A stretch of 64,000 nucleotides of DNA from Planctomycetota bacterium (GCA_009691715.1 SIAN01000003.1:1-64000), one strand, 5' to 3'. Counted from the first letter of the stretch, positions 35,889-53,269 are shown. Program-made: numbers and translations. The notes: generated from the sequence alone by a model not told the origin.

Positions 35889-36256
35889 CAGACGACCTCC
35901 GCCGCGAGGGAGATGATCTTCATGAAGTTCTTGACGCGAAGCTCGCGTGCGACCGCCCCGAAGATGCGAGTGCCTCTCGGGTTGTTGTCGTTGTCGAGCA
36001 ACACCATCGCGTTGTGATCGAAGCGGACATAGCTGCCGTCGTCACGCCGGATCGGGGACTTCGTCCGAACGACGACGCCCTTCACCACCGATCCCTGCTT
36101 GACCTCGGAGCCAGGCGCGGCCTTTTTGACCGCGCCGATGATGATGTCTCCCACCGAGGCATAGCGACGGCGCGAGTTACCGAGGATGCGGATGCACATC
36201 ACCGTGCGAGCGCCGGTGTTGTCTGCGACATCGAGGCGGGTGTAGGTCTGGATCAC
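35888..36256 (-). CDS. rplN: 50S ribosomal protein L14
   Basis: L14 forms an intersubunit bridge. The 122-aa protein matches the family end to end ([74 protein letters not shown], in parts). It is 3 bp downstream of rpsQ. Confidence 0.98.
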   Translation of the reverse strand: MIQTYTRLDVADNTGARTVMCIRILGNSRRRYASVGDIIIGAVKKAAPGSEVKQGSVVKGVVVRTKSPIRRDDGSYVRFDHNAMVLLDNDNNPRGTRIFGAVARELRVKNFMKIISLAAEVV

Positions 36257-36259
36257 GGC

Positions 36260-36589
36260 TCAGCCTTCCTCCCCCGCGCGCAGAACGCGAACGAGGTTCC
36301 AGCGCTTCGTCTTCGACAGCGGCCGGGAGAATTCGACCTCAACGACACTGCCGATTTTGGCGACGTTCTTTTCGTCGTGCACTTTGAGGACAGTGCGCTT
36401 GCGCACGTACTTCTTGTAGAGCGGATGCTTCACGAGACGCTCAACGACGACGGTGATCGTCTTCTGCATCTTGTTCGACTTGACCACGCCGATCCGGTTG
36501 GCGCGCTGCCCCGTCTTTGCGCCTGCCAAGTTCACACGGTCCGGAGCCGTCGCCCCGGACGCCGCGGTCTCCGCCACATCACTTGCCAT
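36260..36589 (-). CDS. rpsQ: 30S ribosomal protein S17 with N-terminal extension
   Basis: S17 binds helix 11 of 16S rRNA. I start it at ATG 36589 (MASDVAETAASG), giving 109 aa. The conserved OB fold begins at about residue 33 (RIGVVKSNKMQKTITVVVERLVKHPLYKKY in parts), so there is a 30-residue Ala/Thr-rich extension. The start lies inside the end of rpmC (11-bp overlap). A more upstream ATG is possible but only extends the shadow of rpmC. Confidence 0.94.
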   Translation of the reverse strand: MASDVAETAASGATAPDRVNLAGAKTGQRANRIGVVKSNKMQKTITVVVERLVKHPLYKKYVRKRTVLKVHDEKNVAKIGSVVEVEFSRPLSKTKRWNLVRVLRAGEEG

Positions 36590-36800
36590 CGGCCTTGCCC
36601 TCCGCAAGCTTCGCGCGCACGCGCTCGCCCTGGATCGTGAGGATCCTGGCGATGTCATGCCTCAGGCGCGCCGGCTCCTTCGTGTCCGACATCTCTTCAG
36701 ATGCCGACTTGAAACGCAGGTCGAACAGACGCTTGCGCTTCTCCTTCAGCAGGAACGTGAGTTCCGCTTCATCCTGCGTCCGCAGTTCACCGATTCTCAC
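36579..36800 (-). CDS. rpmC: 50S ribosomal protein L29
   Basis: L29 sits at the peptide exit. The start is GTG 36800, which overlaps the rplP stop (CTGTGA). The 73-aa product is two helices: [30 protein letters not shown] (in parts) and ARLRHDIARILTIQGERVRAKL. It is longer upstream only by shadow sequence. Confidence 0.94.
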   Translation of the reverse strand: MRIGELRTQDEAELTFLLKEKRKRLFDLRFKSASEEMSDTKEPARLRHDIARILTIQGERVRAKLAEGKADGK

Positions 36801-37213
36801 AGCCCGTGCCTCCGGCGGATCATGCGCACCTTGATCGGGAGCTTGTGCGCTACGCGGTTGAACGCGAGGGTTGCCTTCTCTTCCGTGACGCCAGCAAGCT
36901 CGTAGATCACGTGCCCTGGCTTCACCTCGGCAACCCACATCTCCGGCTCGCCCTTGCCTTTGCCCATGCGAGTTTCGAGCGGCTTCTTCGAGATCGGCTT
37001 GTGCGGGAACATGCGGATGTAGAGCCGGCCTTCCGGCGCGGCGCGACTCGCCGCGACGCGACCGGCCTCGATCTGGCGGCCGTCCATCCACGCCCACTCG
37101 AGCGCCTGGAGGCCGTACTCGCCGAACGAGACCACATTGCCGCGCTGGGCGATCCCGCGCAGGTTGCCGCGCTGGACTTTGCGCCAGCGGACGCGACTAG
37201 GCATCAGCGGCAT
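36797..37213 (-). CDS. rplP: 50S ribosomal protein L16
   Basis: L16 organises the A-site region of the 50S. Starting at ATG 37213 ([16 protein letters not shown]) gives 138 aa; a second ATG three codons on is equally plausible. Family motifs: [53 protein letters not shown] and [11 protein letters not shown] (in parts). It overlaps rpsC by 17 bp and rpmC by 4 bp. Confidence 0.96.
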   Translation of the reverse strand: MPLMPSRVRWRKVQRGNLRGIAQRGNVVSFGEYGLQALEWAWMDGRQIEAGRVAASRAAPEGRLYIRMFPHKPISKKPLETRMGKGKGEPEMWVAEVKPGHVIYELAGVTEEKATLAFNRVAHKLPIKVRMIRRRHGL

Positions 37214-37865
37214 GGTTATCCTCCTTCGCCTTGCGCGGCGCTTCGTACCAACCCCGGAAGATCCAGCACTTGCAGCCGATCGAGCCGTAGTTCGTCGCGG
37301 CCGTCGCGAAGCCGTAGTCGATGTCCGCGTCGAGCGTCGCGAGCTTGATCGATCCCTGAATGAGCGCCTCGCGGCGCGACATCTCGGCGCCACCGAGACG
37401 ACCGGCAATGTGCAACTTCACGCCGATGGCGCCAGCCTGCATTGTGAGCTGTGCGGTCTTCTTGAGCGCGCGGCGGAACGACACCCGCTTCTCGAGCTGC
37501 TCGGCGACACTCTCCGCGACAAGTTGGGCGGAGAGCTCGGGCCGGCCGATCTCAACCGTGTGTACGGTGACCTTGTTGCCGACGATTCGTGCGAGGTCGT
37601 CCCGCAACTGCTCGGCGCGAACTCCCTTGCGACCGATCAGGACGCCAGGACGCGCCGTGTGGATGATGACCGTGGCCGATTCGCGTGTGCGCTCGATGTC
37701 GATTCGCGCGACAGCCGCCTGCCGGAACTCCTTCTTGATGAACCGGCGGATCTGCTGGTCCTGCTCGAGGAATTTCGGGAAGTCCTTCTTGGACGCCGTC
37801 CAGCGTGAACGCCATGGCTCCCGGATGCCAATGCGGAAGCCGAGTGGGTTGACCTTCTGCCCCAT
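37197..37865 (-). CDS. rpsC: 30S ribosomal protein S3
   Basis: S3 lines the mRNA entry channel. The 222-aa protein starts MGQKVNPLGFRIGIREPWRSRW, contains the KH domain (PGVLIGRKGVRAEQLRDDLARIVG) and the C-terminal GRLGGAEMSRREALIQGSIKLATLDADIDYGFATA stretch, here in fragments. It ends with a short Lys/Ala tail. It directly follows rplV with no gap. Confidence 0.97.
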   Translation of the reverse strand: MGQKVNPLGFRIGIREPWRSRWTASKKDFPKFLEQDQQIRRFIKKEFRQAAVARIDIERTRESATVIIHTARPGVLIGRKGVRAEQLRDDLARIVGNKVTVHTVEIGRPELSAQLVAESVAEQLEKRVSFRRALKKTAQLTMQAGAIGVKLHIAGRLGGAEMSRREALIQGSIKLATLDADIDYGFATAATNYGSIGCKCWIFRGWYEAPRKAKEDNHAADA

Positions 37866-38303
37866 TTAGACTCGACCTCCCGCGCTGTCCTTGGTGGCGG
37901 CCGGTTTCTTCGCGCCGTCTTTCTTCGCGGATTCCGCCGCCCCGCCGTCGGCATCTCGGTCCGGCTTCGCGTCCGGGTCATCGAGCACGACATGAAGATG
38001 ACTCATCTTCTTCATGATCCGGTGGTAACGGCCGCGCGCCACCGGCCGGCCGCGCTTCACCAACGGCCCTTCGTTCACGAAGATCTCGCGGATCACGAGC
38101 TTGTTCAGGTTCACGCCCTGGTGCTGGCTGGCATTGGCCATGGCCGACGCGATCACCGTGCTGAACAGTCCGCAAGCCCGCCGCGGGTTCAGGTTCAACA
38201 TTTCGAGCGCGCGACTCGCGTTCTGTCCGCGCACGAGATCAGCGATGGGACGCGCCTTGCGCGGCGTCACCTTCGCGTATTGATGGCTGGCCTGGTATGG
38301 CAT
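37866..38303 (-). CDS. rplV: 50S ribosomal protein L22 with Lys/Asp/Ala tail
   Basis: L22 reaches into the peptide exit tunnel. The core (residues 1-110) reads HQYAKVTPRKARPIADLVRGQ, NLNPRRACGLFSTVIASAMANASQ and the beta hairpin RGRPVARGRYHRIMKKMSHL (in parts). It is followed by a 35-residue charged extension (DPDAKPDRDADGG...KKPAATKDSAGG) not usual in bacteria. Confidence 0.96.
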   Translation of the reverse strand: MPYQASHQYAKVTPRKARPIADLVRGQNASRALEMLNLNPRRACGLFSTVIASAMANASQHQGVNLNKLVIREIFVNEGPLVKRGRPVARGRYHRIMKKMSHLHVVLDDPDAKPDRDADGGAAESAKKDGAKKPAATKDSAGGRV

Positions 38304-38362
38304 GGTTCTGTCTCGCTTGCGAATCGTTCAGCGGGCGGCGGCCAGAGCCGCTTGGTCTCGGT

Positions 38363-38677
38363 TCACTTCCGCGGTCCGCCACCGGCGGGCGCAGCGGCCG
38401 ACGCCGCCTCAACCTTGCGTCCGGAGGTGTGGCCTCGGAACGTTCGCGTCGGCGCAAACTCCCCGAGCTTGTGTCCAACCATGTCCTCGGTCACGAACAC
38501 GCGCACGTGCTGCTTGCCGTTGTGGACCAGGAAGGTGTGGGTCACGAAATCGGGGAGGATCGTCGAGCGGCGCGACCAAGTCTTGATCGGCTCCTTCTTG
38601 CCGGCCCTGGTCGCTTTCTCGACCTTGACCAGAAGCTTGGCGTCGACGAACGGCCCCTTCTTGATGCTGCGTCCCAT
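38363..38677 (-). CDS. rpsS: 30S ribosomal protein S19
   Basis: S19 forms a complex with S13 in the 30S head. The 104-aa protein has [72 protein letters not shown] (in parts) and a short Ala-rich end. It lies between rplB and rplV. Confidence 0.98.
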   Translation of the reverse strand: MGRSIKKGPFVDAKLLVKVEKATRAGKKEPIKTWSRRSTILPDFVTHTFLVHNGKQHVRVFVTEDMVGHKLGEFAPTRTFRGHTSGRKVEAASAAAPAGGGPRK

Positions 38678-38695
38678 GTTCGATCAGGCTCCAGC

Positions 38696-39538
38696 TCAGG
38701 CGCTCTCGATGCGCTTCTTGCGGCCGTGGATGATGAAGCGACTGGACGGCTTGCGAGGATGTCGGGTCTTGCCGCCCTTGCTGGGCACGCCGCTGGGCGA
38801 ACGCGGGATGTTGCCGCCCTTGCTGCGACCTTCGCCGCCGCCCATCGGATGCGACACCGGATTCATCGCGACGCCGCGCACGGTCGGACGGATGCCAAGC
38901 CAACGCTTGCGTCCAGCCTTGCCCAGCACCTGGTTCTGATGGTCGATGTTGCCGACCTGGCCAAGCGTCGCACGGCAGCGGATATGCACTTTGCGCCGCT
39001 CGCCAGATGGCAGCACCAGCGTCGCGTAGTTGTCCTCGCGCGCCAACAGCTGAATCCGCGAGCCGGCCGAGCGGCCGAGCTGGCCTCCGCGACCCGGCTG
39101 GAGCTCGACGTTGTGCACGAACAGGCCGAGGGGAATGTTCGCCAGCGGCATCACGTTGCCGATCGTCGGCTCGACCTTCTCGCCCGACTCGAGGACCGCG
39201 CCAACCTGGAGTCCGATCGGCGAGAGGATGTAGCGCTTTTCACCGTCGCGGTAGTGCAGGAGCGCGATGCGCGCCGAACGGCCGGGATCGTATTCGAGCT
39301 GGTGCACGACGGCCGGAATGCCGTCCTTCTCGCGCTTGAAGTCCACGACGCGCAGGAAACGCTTATGGCCGCCGCCGCGATGCCGGGTCGTCACCCGTCC
39401 GGTGTTATTGCGGCCACCGCTTTGACCACGCGCAACGAGCAGGCTCTTCACCGACGCTCGCCCGGTGACCTCGGACATGTCCGGGAACGTGCCGCCACGG
39501 CGGCCCGGCGAAGTCGGCTTGTAGATCTTTACGGCCAT
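38696..39538 (-). CDS. rplB: 50S ribosomal protein L2
   Basis: L2 is required for subunit joining and the peptidyl-transferase centre. Starting at ATG 39538 ([16 protein letters not shown]) gives 280 aa; the frame upstream is rplW shadow. Signatures: [40 protein letters not shown] and the catalytic-region His in [21 protein letters not shown] (in parts). A second in-frame TGA lies 12 nt past its stop, within a GCCTGA repeat. Confidence 0.97.
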   Translation of the reverse strand: MAVKIYKPTSPGRRGGTFPDMSEVTGRASVKSLLVARGQSGGRNNTGRVTTRHRGGGHKRFLRVVDFKREKDGIPAVVHQLEYDPGRSARIALLHYRDGEKRYILSPIGLQVGAVLESGEKVEPTIGNVMPLANIPLGLFVHNVELQPGRGGQLGRSAGSRIQLLAREDNYATLVLPSGERRKVHIRCRATLGQVGNIDHQNQVLGKAGRKRWLGIRPTVRGVAMNPVSHPMGGGEGRSKGGNIPRSPSGVPSKGGKTRHPRKPSSRFIIHGRKKRIESA

Positions 39539-39563
39539 CGCGTCTCTCCGGCTCCCGTAACGC

Positions 39564-39845
39564 TCAGACGACTTCGATCTTGTCGCCGTCGCGCAGCGTG
39601 ACGATCGCACGCTTGACGGGGCGAGTCGTGATCGGGCGGCCGAACGCTCGGCGCGGCTTTCCCTTGCGCACCATCGTGCGAACGCTCGTGACCTTCACGC
39701 TGAACAGCACCTCGACGGCGCTCTTCACCTGCAGTCGATTCGCCGCCGGATGCACCAAGAAGACGTACTGCTTCAAAGCGTCCTGCATGTACGTCGTCTT
39801 TTCGGTGACGAGCGGCTTCTTGATGATGTCGCGTGCCTCGAGCAT
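39564..39845 (-). CDS. rplW: 50S ribosomal protein L23
   Basis: L23 lies at the exit tunnel and docks trigger factor and SRP. The 93-aa protein has [38 protein letters not shown] and the loop [15 protein letters not shown] (in parts). It follows rplD by 9 bp. Confidence 0.97.
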   Translation of the reverse strand: MLEARDIIKKPLVTEKTTYMQDALKQYVFLVHPAANRLQVKSAVEVLFSVKVTSVRTMVRKGKPRRAFGRPITTRPVKRAIVTLRDGDKIEVV

Positions 39846-39854
39846 GACAGTTCC

Positions 39855-40538
39855 TTACAGGCTTCCGGCCGAGGCCTTGCCAGCGAGACGCGTCCCGACC
39901 AGTCGCTTGGCAACGACATCGAGCGCATCGCCGACGAAGATCAGGTGTTTTCGACGCAGCACGTGAAGAGCATTCACGTCAGTGGCGGCGACGACTTCAC
40001 AGCGCTCGATGTTGCGGAAGCTCTGGTAGCAGTGCTCGCCGCCGGTCGAGACCACGACGGTCGCGCCGTGCGTCGCGCCGAGGTCCTTCAGGCACTTCGC
40101 CGCCGACTTGGTCGAGGGCGTGTCAAACTTCAACCCATCGATCATCGCCACCTCGCCGTCGACCAGCTTGCCCCAAAGAGCCGAACGCAGCGCCTCGCGC
40201 AGCGCCCGACGCGGCAAGTGCTGCCGATAGTCGCGCGGGATCGGGCCGAAGATCGTGCCGCCATGGCGCCAGAGCGGCGAGTTCCGGTCGCCCGCGCGCG
40301 CCCGGCCGGTGTGCTTCTGTGGCCACGGCTTGGCACCCGAGTACGACGTCTCTGCGCGCTTCTTGGCCTTGTGCGTGCCCTGACGCTGGTTCGCCATGTA
40401 CGCGATCGCCGCCTGCTTCAGCAGCTGGCGGCGCCGCCCGCTGCCGTAGAGCTCGAGCTCGATCGTGCGAGTCCCAAGCACGCCAGCGCTGAGCACCTTC
40501 ACCTCGGCCTTGGTCGGAACTGCTTCAGTCGTTGCCAT
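39855..40538 (-). CDS. rplD: 50S ribosomal protein L4
   Basis: L4 contributes to the exit tunnel and in some bacteria represses the S10 operon. The 227-aa protein has AYMANQRQGTHKAKKRAETSYSGAKPWPQKHTGRARAGDRNSPLWRHGGTIFGP in pieces, the typical extended loop, followed by a Rossmann-like domain. It is 38 bp downstream of rplC. Confidence 0.97.
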   Translation of the reverse strand: MATTEAVPTKAEVKVLSAGVLGTRTIELELYGSGRRRQLLKQAAIAYMANQRQGTHKAKKRAETSYSGAKPWPQKHTGRARAGDRNSPLWRHGGTIFGPIPRDYRQHLPRRALREALRSALWGKLVDGEVAMIDGLKFDTPSTKSAAKCLKDLGATHGATVVVSTGGEHCYQSFRNIERCEVVAATDVNALHVLRRKHLIFVGDALDVVAKRLVGTRLAGKASAGSL

Positions 40539-40576
40539 CGTGATCGGCGTCCTTCTTCACGCTCTGTCGCGGTGCG

Positions 40577-41242
40577 TCACTTCGACTTCGCGAACGGACG
40601 AACCGAACGCGCGAGCTGCACGAAGACGACTCCGTCGTCCGTGCCCGGAACCGCGCCCTTCACCAGCAGCGAGTCGGTCGCGGTCTGCACCGAGATCACT
40701 CGGAGATTCTTGACCGTGATGCGCTCGCCACCCCAGTGGGTCGCCATGCGCTTGCCCTTCAGGACGCGCCCCGGCCACGTGCGCATGCCGATCGACCCTG
40801 GGCCGCGCATGTTCATGCATCCGCGCGAGCGAGATTTGTGGCCGAAGTTCCACGCCCTCATCACGCCGGTGAAACCACGGCCCTTGGCGTGACCGATAAC
40901 GTCGACGAGGTCGCCGACCTGGAACACGTCGCACTTGATCTCGTCGCCAACCTTGCGATCAGACGGAGTGTCGAGCCGGATCTCCGAGACGACGCGCTTG
41001 GCGGCTACCTTCCGCTTCTCGGCCTCGACCCGCTGCGGCTTATTCAGGCGCTGGGCCTTCTGGTCGATGAAACCGACCTGAAGCGCGTCGTAGCCGTCGC
41101 TCTCCCGCGTCTTGACCTGGGTGACGACGCACGGGCCAGCCTTCAGCACGGTGACGGGGACGATCTTCCCCTTGTCGTCGAAAACCTGCGTCATCCCCTC
41201 CTTGCGGGCGAGGATCGCCTTGTACGGAACTGCATCAGCCAC
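40577..41242 (-). CDS. rplC: 50S ribosomal protein L3
   Basis: L3 nucleates 50S assembly. The 221-aa protein starts in the family manner (ILARKEGMTQVFDDKGKIVPVTVLKAGPC in parts), has the loop MRAWNFGHKSRSRGCMNMRGPGSIGMRTWPGRVLKGKRMA, which carries the methylated-Gln region equivalent, and ends in AVPGTDDGVVFVQLA. It follows rpsJ by 49 bp. Confidence 0.97.
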   Translation of the reverse strand: MADAVPYKAILARKEGMTQVFDDKGKIVPVTVLKAGPCVVTQVKTRESDGYDALQVGFIDQKAQRLNKPQRVEAEKRKVAAKRVVSEIRLDTPSDRKVGDEIKCDVFQVGDLVDVIGHAKGRGFTGVMRAWNFGHKSRSRGCMNMRGPGSIGMRTWPGRVLKGKRMATHWGGERITVKNLRVISVQTATDSLLVKGAVPGTDDGVVFVQLARSVRPFAKSK

Positions 41243-41291
41243 CGTCAGTCTCCTGCGTTCGTTGCGGGCGCCGAGTCGATTCGCTGCGCAC

Positions 41292-41603
41292 TCAGACGCG
41301 CACTCGGATGTCGACGCCGGCTGGCAGGTTGAGCCGGCTGATCGAATCGACCGTCTTCGGCGACGGATCGCTGATCAGGACCAGCCGCTTATGAGTCCGA
41401 ATCTCGAACTGTTCTCGCGACTTCTTGTCGATGTGCGGAGAGCGAAGGACCGTGTAGCGCTCGATCCGCGTCGGCAGCGGGATCGGACCTGCGACGCGCG
41501 CGCCCGTCCGCTTCGCGGTCTCGACGATGTCCGACGCCGATTGGTCGAGCGCCGTGTGGTCGTACGCTTCGAGGCGGATCGTGATTTTCTGCTGCGGTTT
41601 CAT
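41292..41603 (-). CDS. rpsJ: 30S ribosomal protein S10
   Basis: S10 is in the 30S head and also partners NusB in antitermination. The 103-aa protein matches the family: [59 protein letters not shown] in pieces. It is the first gene of the S10 part of the block, with a strong promoter candidate about 200 bp upstream. Confidence 0.98.
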   Translation of the reverse strand: MKPQQKITIRLEAYDHTALDQSASDIVETAKRTGARVAGPIPLPTRIERYTVLRSPHIDKKSREQFEIRTHKRLVLISDPSPKTVDSISRLNLPAGVDIRVRV

Positions 41604-41938
41604 GGGCTTCTCGGAGCTTCAGGCTGCCATCGTCGGCAGCGTCGCTTCAGGCACGGTCGTTTCACGCGTCTGGCAGGTCCGTAACGCCCGAAACACCCAC
41701 CTGAACCCTGGCCTTGTCCGTCCTCTCAGGGAACGGGTGGCGAGAGAAGGTTGAGTGCTGAGTCGCGTAGACGTATTCCGCCAAAAGCGGGCCGGGAGAT
41801 GGTAGGGCCGCGCTATGGCGTGTCAACTGCTTTCTCCCGTATGTCCCTCGGGAGCCTGCGCTCGATCCCTGACGGCACGTTCCGGCAGCTCGTCGGGCCT
41901 GTGACCCCGCACGATCGGCCAATTTCAGCTGCGACGAC
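41604..41938 (-). promoter_or_regulatory. S10-operon promoter region
   Basis: This 335-bp gap between fusA and rpsJ has no gene that I can support. On the minus strand it holds a perfect TTGACA (-35, 41821-41826), a 16-bp spacer and TACCAT (-10, 41799-41804). The distance to rpsJ leaves a leader of about 190 nt, long enough for an L4-type or other leader control, but no specific fold is claimed. Confidence 0.65.
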
Positions 41939-43990
41939 TCAGAAAAAGAGCTTCGCTGCCACCTCAGGGGGAACCGGCTGGTAGTCCGCCGGCTGCATGG
42001 CGCAGCTTGCGCGGCCTTGCGACATCGAACGCAGTGAGGTCGAGTAGCCAAACGTCTCCGCGAGCGGAACCTGCCCGGTGATCTTGGCCTGATCCCCCTG
42101 GTTGTCGACTTGCTCGATGGTCCCCCGCCGCGAGTTCAGGTCACCGGTGATCGCCTTCATGAACTCGGTCGGCGTCTGCACCTCGAACGACATGATCGGT
42201 TCGAGCAGCACCGTGCCGGCCTGCTTCATGGCGGCATGGAACGCATCATCCGTCGCCTTCGCCAGCGCGGCCTCCGTCGTCTCCCCATCCCGGGTCTCAC
42301 CGTCGAAGACTTCGACATGGACACGGACGATCGGATATCCGAGGTCGAGCCCCGACTTGAGCGCGGCCTTCGCCGCCTGCTCGATTCCGAGCCAGAACTG
42401 GCGATGCACGCGCTCGTTCGGGATTGAAAGGGCGACCGTCGGCTGGATCAGTTCGCGCGGCTCGACGCGAAGCCGGATCCGGCCGAACTGCGGCTTGCCC
42501 GCGAAGACATGGCGGAACGTTGCATCGCCCTCGGTCGCCTGCGCCGCCGTCTGCCGATAGGCGACGCGCGGTTTGCCGACGCGGATCGGGACCTTGTAGT
42601 CGCGCGCGATGCGGTTACCGACGATCTCCAGATGGAGCTCCCCCATCCCGGAAACGATCGCCTGCCCGGTCTCCTCGTCGAAGCGGAAACGAAACGTCGG
42701 ATCATCGCGCGCGACGAAGTTGAGCGCCTCGTTCAGCGGATCGCGGTCGGCCGCAGTCTTGGGCTCGATCGACTGCGAGATGACGGTATCGGGAAACAGC
42801 ATCCCGCCGATCTGCACGGCGCGCGGCTTCGGACACAGCGTGTCGCCGGTCTTGGTGAAACGCAACCCGACCGCCACGATGATGTCGCCGGGTCCCACTT
42901 CGTCGACCGGTTCGCGTTCGTCGGCGTGCATCCGGTAGAGCCGCCCGACGCGCTCCGCCTTCTGTTCGCGGACGTTGTAGATCGACTGGTTGGTCTTGAG
43001 AGTGCCGCTGTAGATCCGCAGGAACGTCAGGTCGCCGTGGCTGTCGTGGATCGTCTTGAAAGCGAGCGCCAGCAGGTCCTCGTCGGGCTCGGGCGCGAAC
43101 TTCTCCATTCCCTTGCCGTCGACCCGCTCCACCTCCATCGCCCCCGCATCGCGCGGTGACGGCAGGTAATCGATCACGGCATCAAGCACCGGCTGCACGC
43201 CGCGGTTGCGCAAGGCGGCGCCGAAGAACACCGGCACGAGCGTGCGAGCGATGACGGCACGCCTTAGCGCCGCCTTGAGCGCGTCTGCGCCGATCGGCTT
43301 GCCCTCGAGAAACAGGAGCGATAGCTGGTCATCGACGTTGGCGACCTGTTCGACCAGTTCGGCTCGCGCCAGCACGGCGTCATCGCGCATCTCGGCGGGG
43401 ATCGGCTCCTCGACGTACCGCTCGCCGAGTTCGTCGGTCCAGAGCAGTGCGACCTCGCGAACGAGGTCGACCACCCCGGCGAAATCGCGTTCGCACCCGA
43501 TCGGGAGCTGCGCGGGGACGGCATTGGCGCGCAGGCGGGCCCGGATCGAGCGGACCGCACGGTCGGGGTCTGCACCGGTGCGGTCGAGTTTGTTGACGAA
43601 GGCGATGCACGGGACGTGGTGCCGATCCGCCTGGCGCCAGACCGTCTCTGACTGCGCCTGAACACCCGCGACGCCGCAGAAAACGCCGACTGCGCCGTCG
43701 AGCACCGAGAGCGATCGCTCGACCTCCGCTGTGAAATCGACGTGGCCCGGCGTGTCGATCAGGTTGACGTGGTGTCCTTTCCAATGGCACGTGGTCGCCG
43801 CCGACGTGATGGTGATTCCGCGCTCCTGCTCCTCCTCGAGGTAGTCCATTTTCGCGGTCCCCTCGTCGACCGTGCCCATGCGATGCTCCTTCTTCGTGTA
43901 GTAAAGGATGCGTTCGCTGAGCGTGGTCTTGCCCGCGTCGATGTGGGCGACGATGCCAATATTGCGGACGTGCTTCAGGTCGACCGGCAT
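41939..43990 (-). CDS. fusA: Elongation factor G
   Basis: EF-G moves tRNAs and mRNA through the ribosome. The start is ATG 43990 ([23 protein letters not shown]); upstream frame is not conserved. The 683-aa protein has the P-loop AHIDAGKTT, switch [30 protein letters not shown] and [10 protein letters not shown], then domains II-V with a C-terminal [19 protein letters not shown]. The [17 protein letters not shown] stretch resembles the spd-type EF-G that I associate with spirochaetes, planctomycetes and some deltaproteobacteria; subgroup assignment needs a tree. It follows rpsG after 187 bp that contains a strong hairpin. Confidence 0.95.
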   Translation of the reverse strand: MPVDLKHVRNIGIVAHIDAGKTTLSERILYYTKKEHRMGTVDEGTAKMDYLEEEQERGITITSAATTCHWKGHHVNLIDTPGHVDFTAEVERSLSVLDGAVGVFCGVAGVQAQSETVWRQADRHHVPCIAFVNKLDRTGADPDRAVRSIRARLRANAVPAQLPIGCERDFAGVVDLVREVALLWTDELGERYVEEPIPAEMRDDAVLARAELVEQVANVDDQLSLLFLEGKPIGADALKAALRRAVIARTLVPVFFGAALRNRGVQPVLDAVIDYLPSPRDAGAMEVERVDGKGMEKFAPEPDEDLLALAFKTIHDSHGDLTFLRIYSGTLKTNQSIYNVREQKAERVGRLYRMHADEREPVDEVGPGDIIVAVGLRFTKTGDTLCPKPRAVQIGGMLFPDTVISQSIEPKTAADRDPLNEALNFVARDDPTFRFRFDEETGQAIVSGMGELHLEIVGNRIARDYKVPIRVGKPRVAYRQTAAQATEGDATFRHVFAGKPQFGRIRLRVEPRELIQPTVALSIPNERVHRQFWLGIEQAAKAALKSGLDLGYPIVRVHVEVFDGETRDGETTEAALAKATDDAFHAAMKQAGTVLLEPIMSFEVQTPTEFMKAITGDLNSRRGTIEQVDNQGDQAKITGQVPLAETFGYSTSLRSMSQGRASCAMQPADYQPVPPEVAAKLFF

Positions 43991-44113
43991 GGCGGAGGAC
44001 TCGGGACGGAGCGGGCGACGGGGCAAGAACGATCCGGGCGAGCATAGCTCGCCGCTTACGCGCGTCCGGCGTTGCGGACATGTGCAGCCCGCGGCACCGG
44101 ACGCTGGAACGAG

Positions 44114-44138
44114 CACGGCCCGCGCGAGGCGGGCCGTG
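44114..44138 (-). terminator. Strong hairpin between rpsG and fusA
   Basis: A perfect 9-bp inverted repeat, CACGGCCCG (44114-44122) and CGGGCCGTG (44130-44138), with a 7-nt loop, begins 40 nt past the rpsG stop. On the minus strand it is followed by a mixed sequence rather than a run of U, so it may be a partial terminator, an mRNA-stabilising element or an S7-type regulatory site. Confidence 0.5.
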
Positions 44139-44177
44139 AACGATTGACGATCGAGAGCGCCGCGCGCGCGGCTTGGA

Positions 44178-44651
44178 TCACCAGGCGAAGTGCGCGAACG
44201 CCTCGTTGGCCTCGGCCATCTTGTGCGTGTTCTCGCGCTTCGTGTATGCCGAGCCCTGCTTGTTGAATGCGTCGAAGAGTTCTTCGGCGAGCCGCTTGCA
44301 CATCGGCTTGCCCTTCTTCCCGCGCGCGCCTTCGAGGATCCAGCGGATCGCCAGGCTCTGCTGGCGCGTGCGCTTGACCTCATGCGGAACCTGCAGCGTC
44401 GCGCCGCCGACACGGCGGGAGCGAACCTCGACCATCGGCTTCACGTTGCCGATCGCGTCGGTGAAGACGTCGAGCGGTTCCTTTTCGGGGATCTTCTTCT
44501 TGAGCAAATCCATCGCTTCGTAGACGACCGCCTGCGCGACCGACTTCTTGCCGCCTTGCATCACGCAGTTCACGAAACGAGAGACCAGCTTGCTCCCGAA
44601 TCGTGGGTCAGGGCGGAGGAACTTCTCGGTCGACTCGTACTTCCGTGGCAT
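44178..44651 (-). CDS. rpsG: 30S ribosomal protein S7
   Basis: S7 nucleates the 30S head and can repress the str operon. The 157-aa protein has [51 protein letters not shown] and the C-terminal [38 protein letters not shown] in pieces. It lies 87 bp after rpsL. Confidence 0.98.
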   Translation of the reverse strand: MPRKYESTEKFLRPDPRFGSKLVSRFVNCVMQGGKKSVAQAVVYEAMDLLKKKIPEKEPLDVFTDAIGNVKPMVEVRSRRVGGATLQVPHEVKRTRQQSLAIRWILEGARGKKGKPMCKRLAEELFDAFNKQGSAYTKRENTHKMAEANEAFAHFAW

Positions 44652-44719
44652 GGGTGCTCTTCAGGTTCGGTGCTTTTGGGTCAGCGGACGGCGGTTGGCT
44701 TGGATCGAGCGCTCAGGTC

Positions 44720-44745
44720 GCGTGCTCAAGTCGCGTGCTCAAGTC
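44720..44745. repeat. 13-bp repeat overlapping the rpsL stop
   Basis: GCGTGCTCAAGTC occurs at 44720-44732 and 44733-44745, with a shorter relative just before it (44710-44719). The rpsL stop (TCA on the plus strand, 44739-44741) is inside the second copy, so the TGA is repeated 13 and again about 26 nt further on, in other frames. Confidence 0.85.
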
Positions 44746-45113
44746 TTGGGACGCTTCGCTCCATAGAGCGAACGACCCTGCTTGCGATCGGTCACGCCGG
44801 CCGAGTCAAGCGTACCTCGGACGATGTGGTAGCGAACGCCGGGGAGGTCCGGGACACGACCGCCGCGCACGAGCACGATTGAATGCTCCTGCAGGTTGTG
44901 GCCGACCCCGCCGATGTACGCCGTGACTTCCTTTCCGGTCGACAACTTGACTCGCGCGATTTTGCGCAACGCCGAGTTCGGCTTCTTCGGCGTCATCGTG
45001 CGCACGATCGTGCACACGCCACGCTTCTGAGCGCAAGCGTCAAGGGCTGGCGAGCGCGTCCGCTTCACCTTGAAGTTGCGGCCCTTGCGGACCAGTTGGT
45101 TGATCGTCGGCAT
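44739..45113 (-). CDS. rpsL: 30S ribosomal protein S12
   Basis: S12 is at the decoding centre, the site of streptomycin-resistance mutations. Starting at ATG 45113 ([12 protein letters not shown]) gives 124 aa; an ATG four codons earlier is less conserved. Motifs: [18 protein letters not shown] with Lys43-equivalent, and [19 protein letters not shown] with Lys88-region residues replaced as usual by the sensitive type. It follows rpoC after 131 bp that contains a hairpin. Confidence 0.97.
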   Translation of the reverse strand: MPTINQLVRKGRNFKVKRTRSPALDACAQKRGVCTIVRTMTPKKPNSALRKIARVKLSTGKEVTAYIGGVGHNLQEHSIVLVRGGRVPDLPGVRYHIVRGTLDSAGVTDRKQGRSLYGAKRPKT

Positions 45114-45147
45114 GAAACCCTTCAAGCCCCGGTGGGCACTGCTGGAA

Positions 45148-45165
45148 CGGCCCCGAAAAGGGCCG
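45148..45165 (-). promoter_or_regulatory. Hairpin in the rpoC-rpsL gap
   Basis: CGGCCC (45148-45153) pairs with GGGCCG (45160-45165) around a 6-nt loop, about 35 nt upstream of rpsL and about 80 nt past the rpoC stop. It could be an attenuator between the rpoBC and str parts of the block, or a processing site; no U-tract follows. Confidence 0.4.
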
Positions 45166-45244
45166 GTGATTCAAGCGAATCGGTGTCTGCTTTCAACCCG
45201 GCGTCCTGCTTGCAGTCCGTCGGGCTCTCGACCTGTCTAGCCGC

Positions 45245-49375
<4,131 letters not shown>

Positions 49376-49483
49376 CTCGTTCGCACCTCATCATCGCGGA
49401 GCCGACCGCCGCCGGTCGACTCCTGGTTCTCGACCCGACCGATGGCGCGCAGAGCGGCCGCGCGCCATCCGTCAGGTCTTAGG

Positions 49484-53161
<3,678 letters not shown>

Positions 53162-53210
53162 GCGGCCCTCTCAGCTCTGCGGGAAACGGGTCTCAGCCCA
53201 AGCGCGCAAA

Positions 53211-53238
53211 CCCGGCCAACGCGCATGCGCGGGCCGGG
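53211..53238 (-). terminator. Terminator/attenuator-like hairpin between rplL and rpoB
   Basis: CCCGGCC (53211-53217) and GGCCGGG (53232-53238) enclose a second palindrome GCGCATGCGC (53221-53230). On the minus strand the stem is followed by TTTG. It lies in the 108-bp rplL-rpoB gap, the position of the partial terminator that lowers rpoBC expression relative to ribosomal proteins in E. coli. Confidence 0.6.
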
Positions 53239-53269
53239 CGTTTTCAACCGAAGGACGCGAGAAGTCGCG

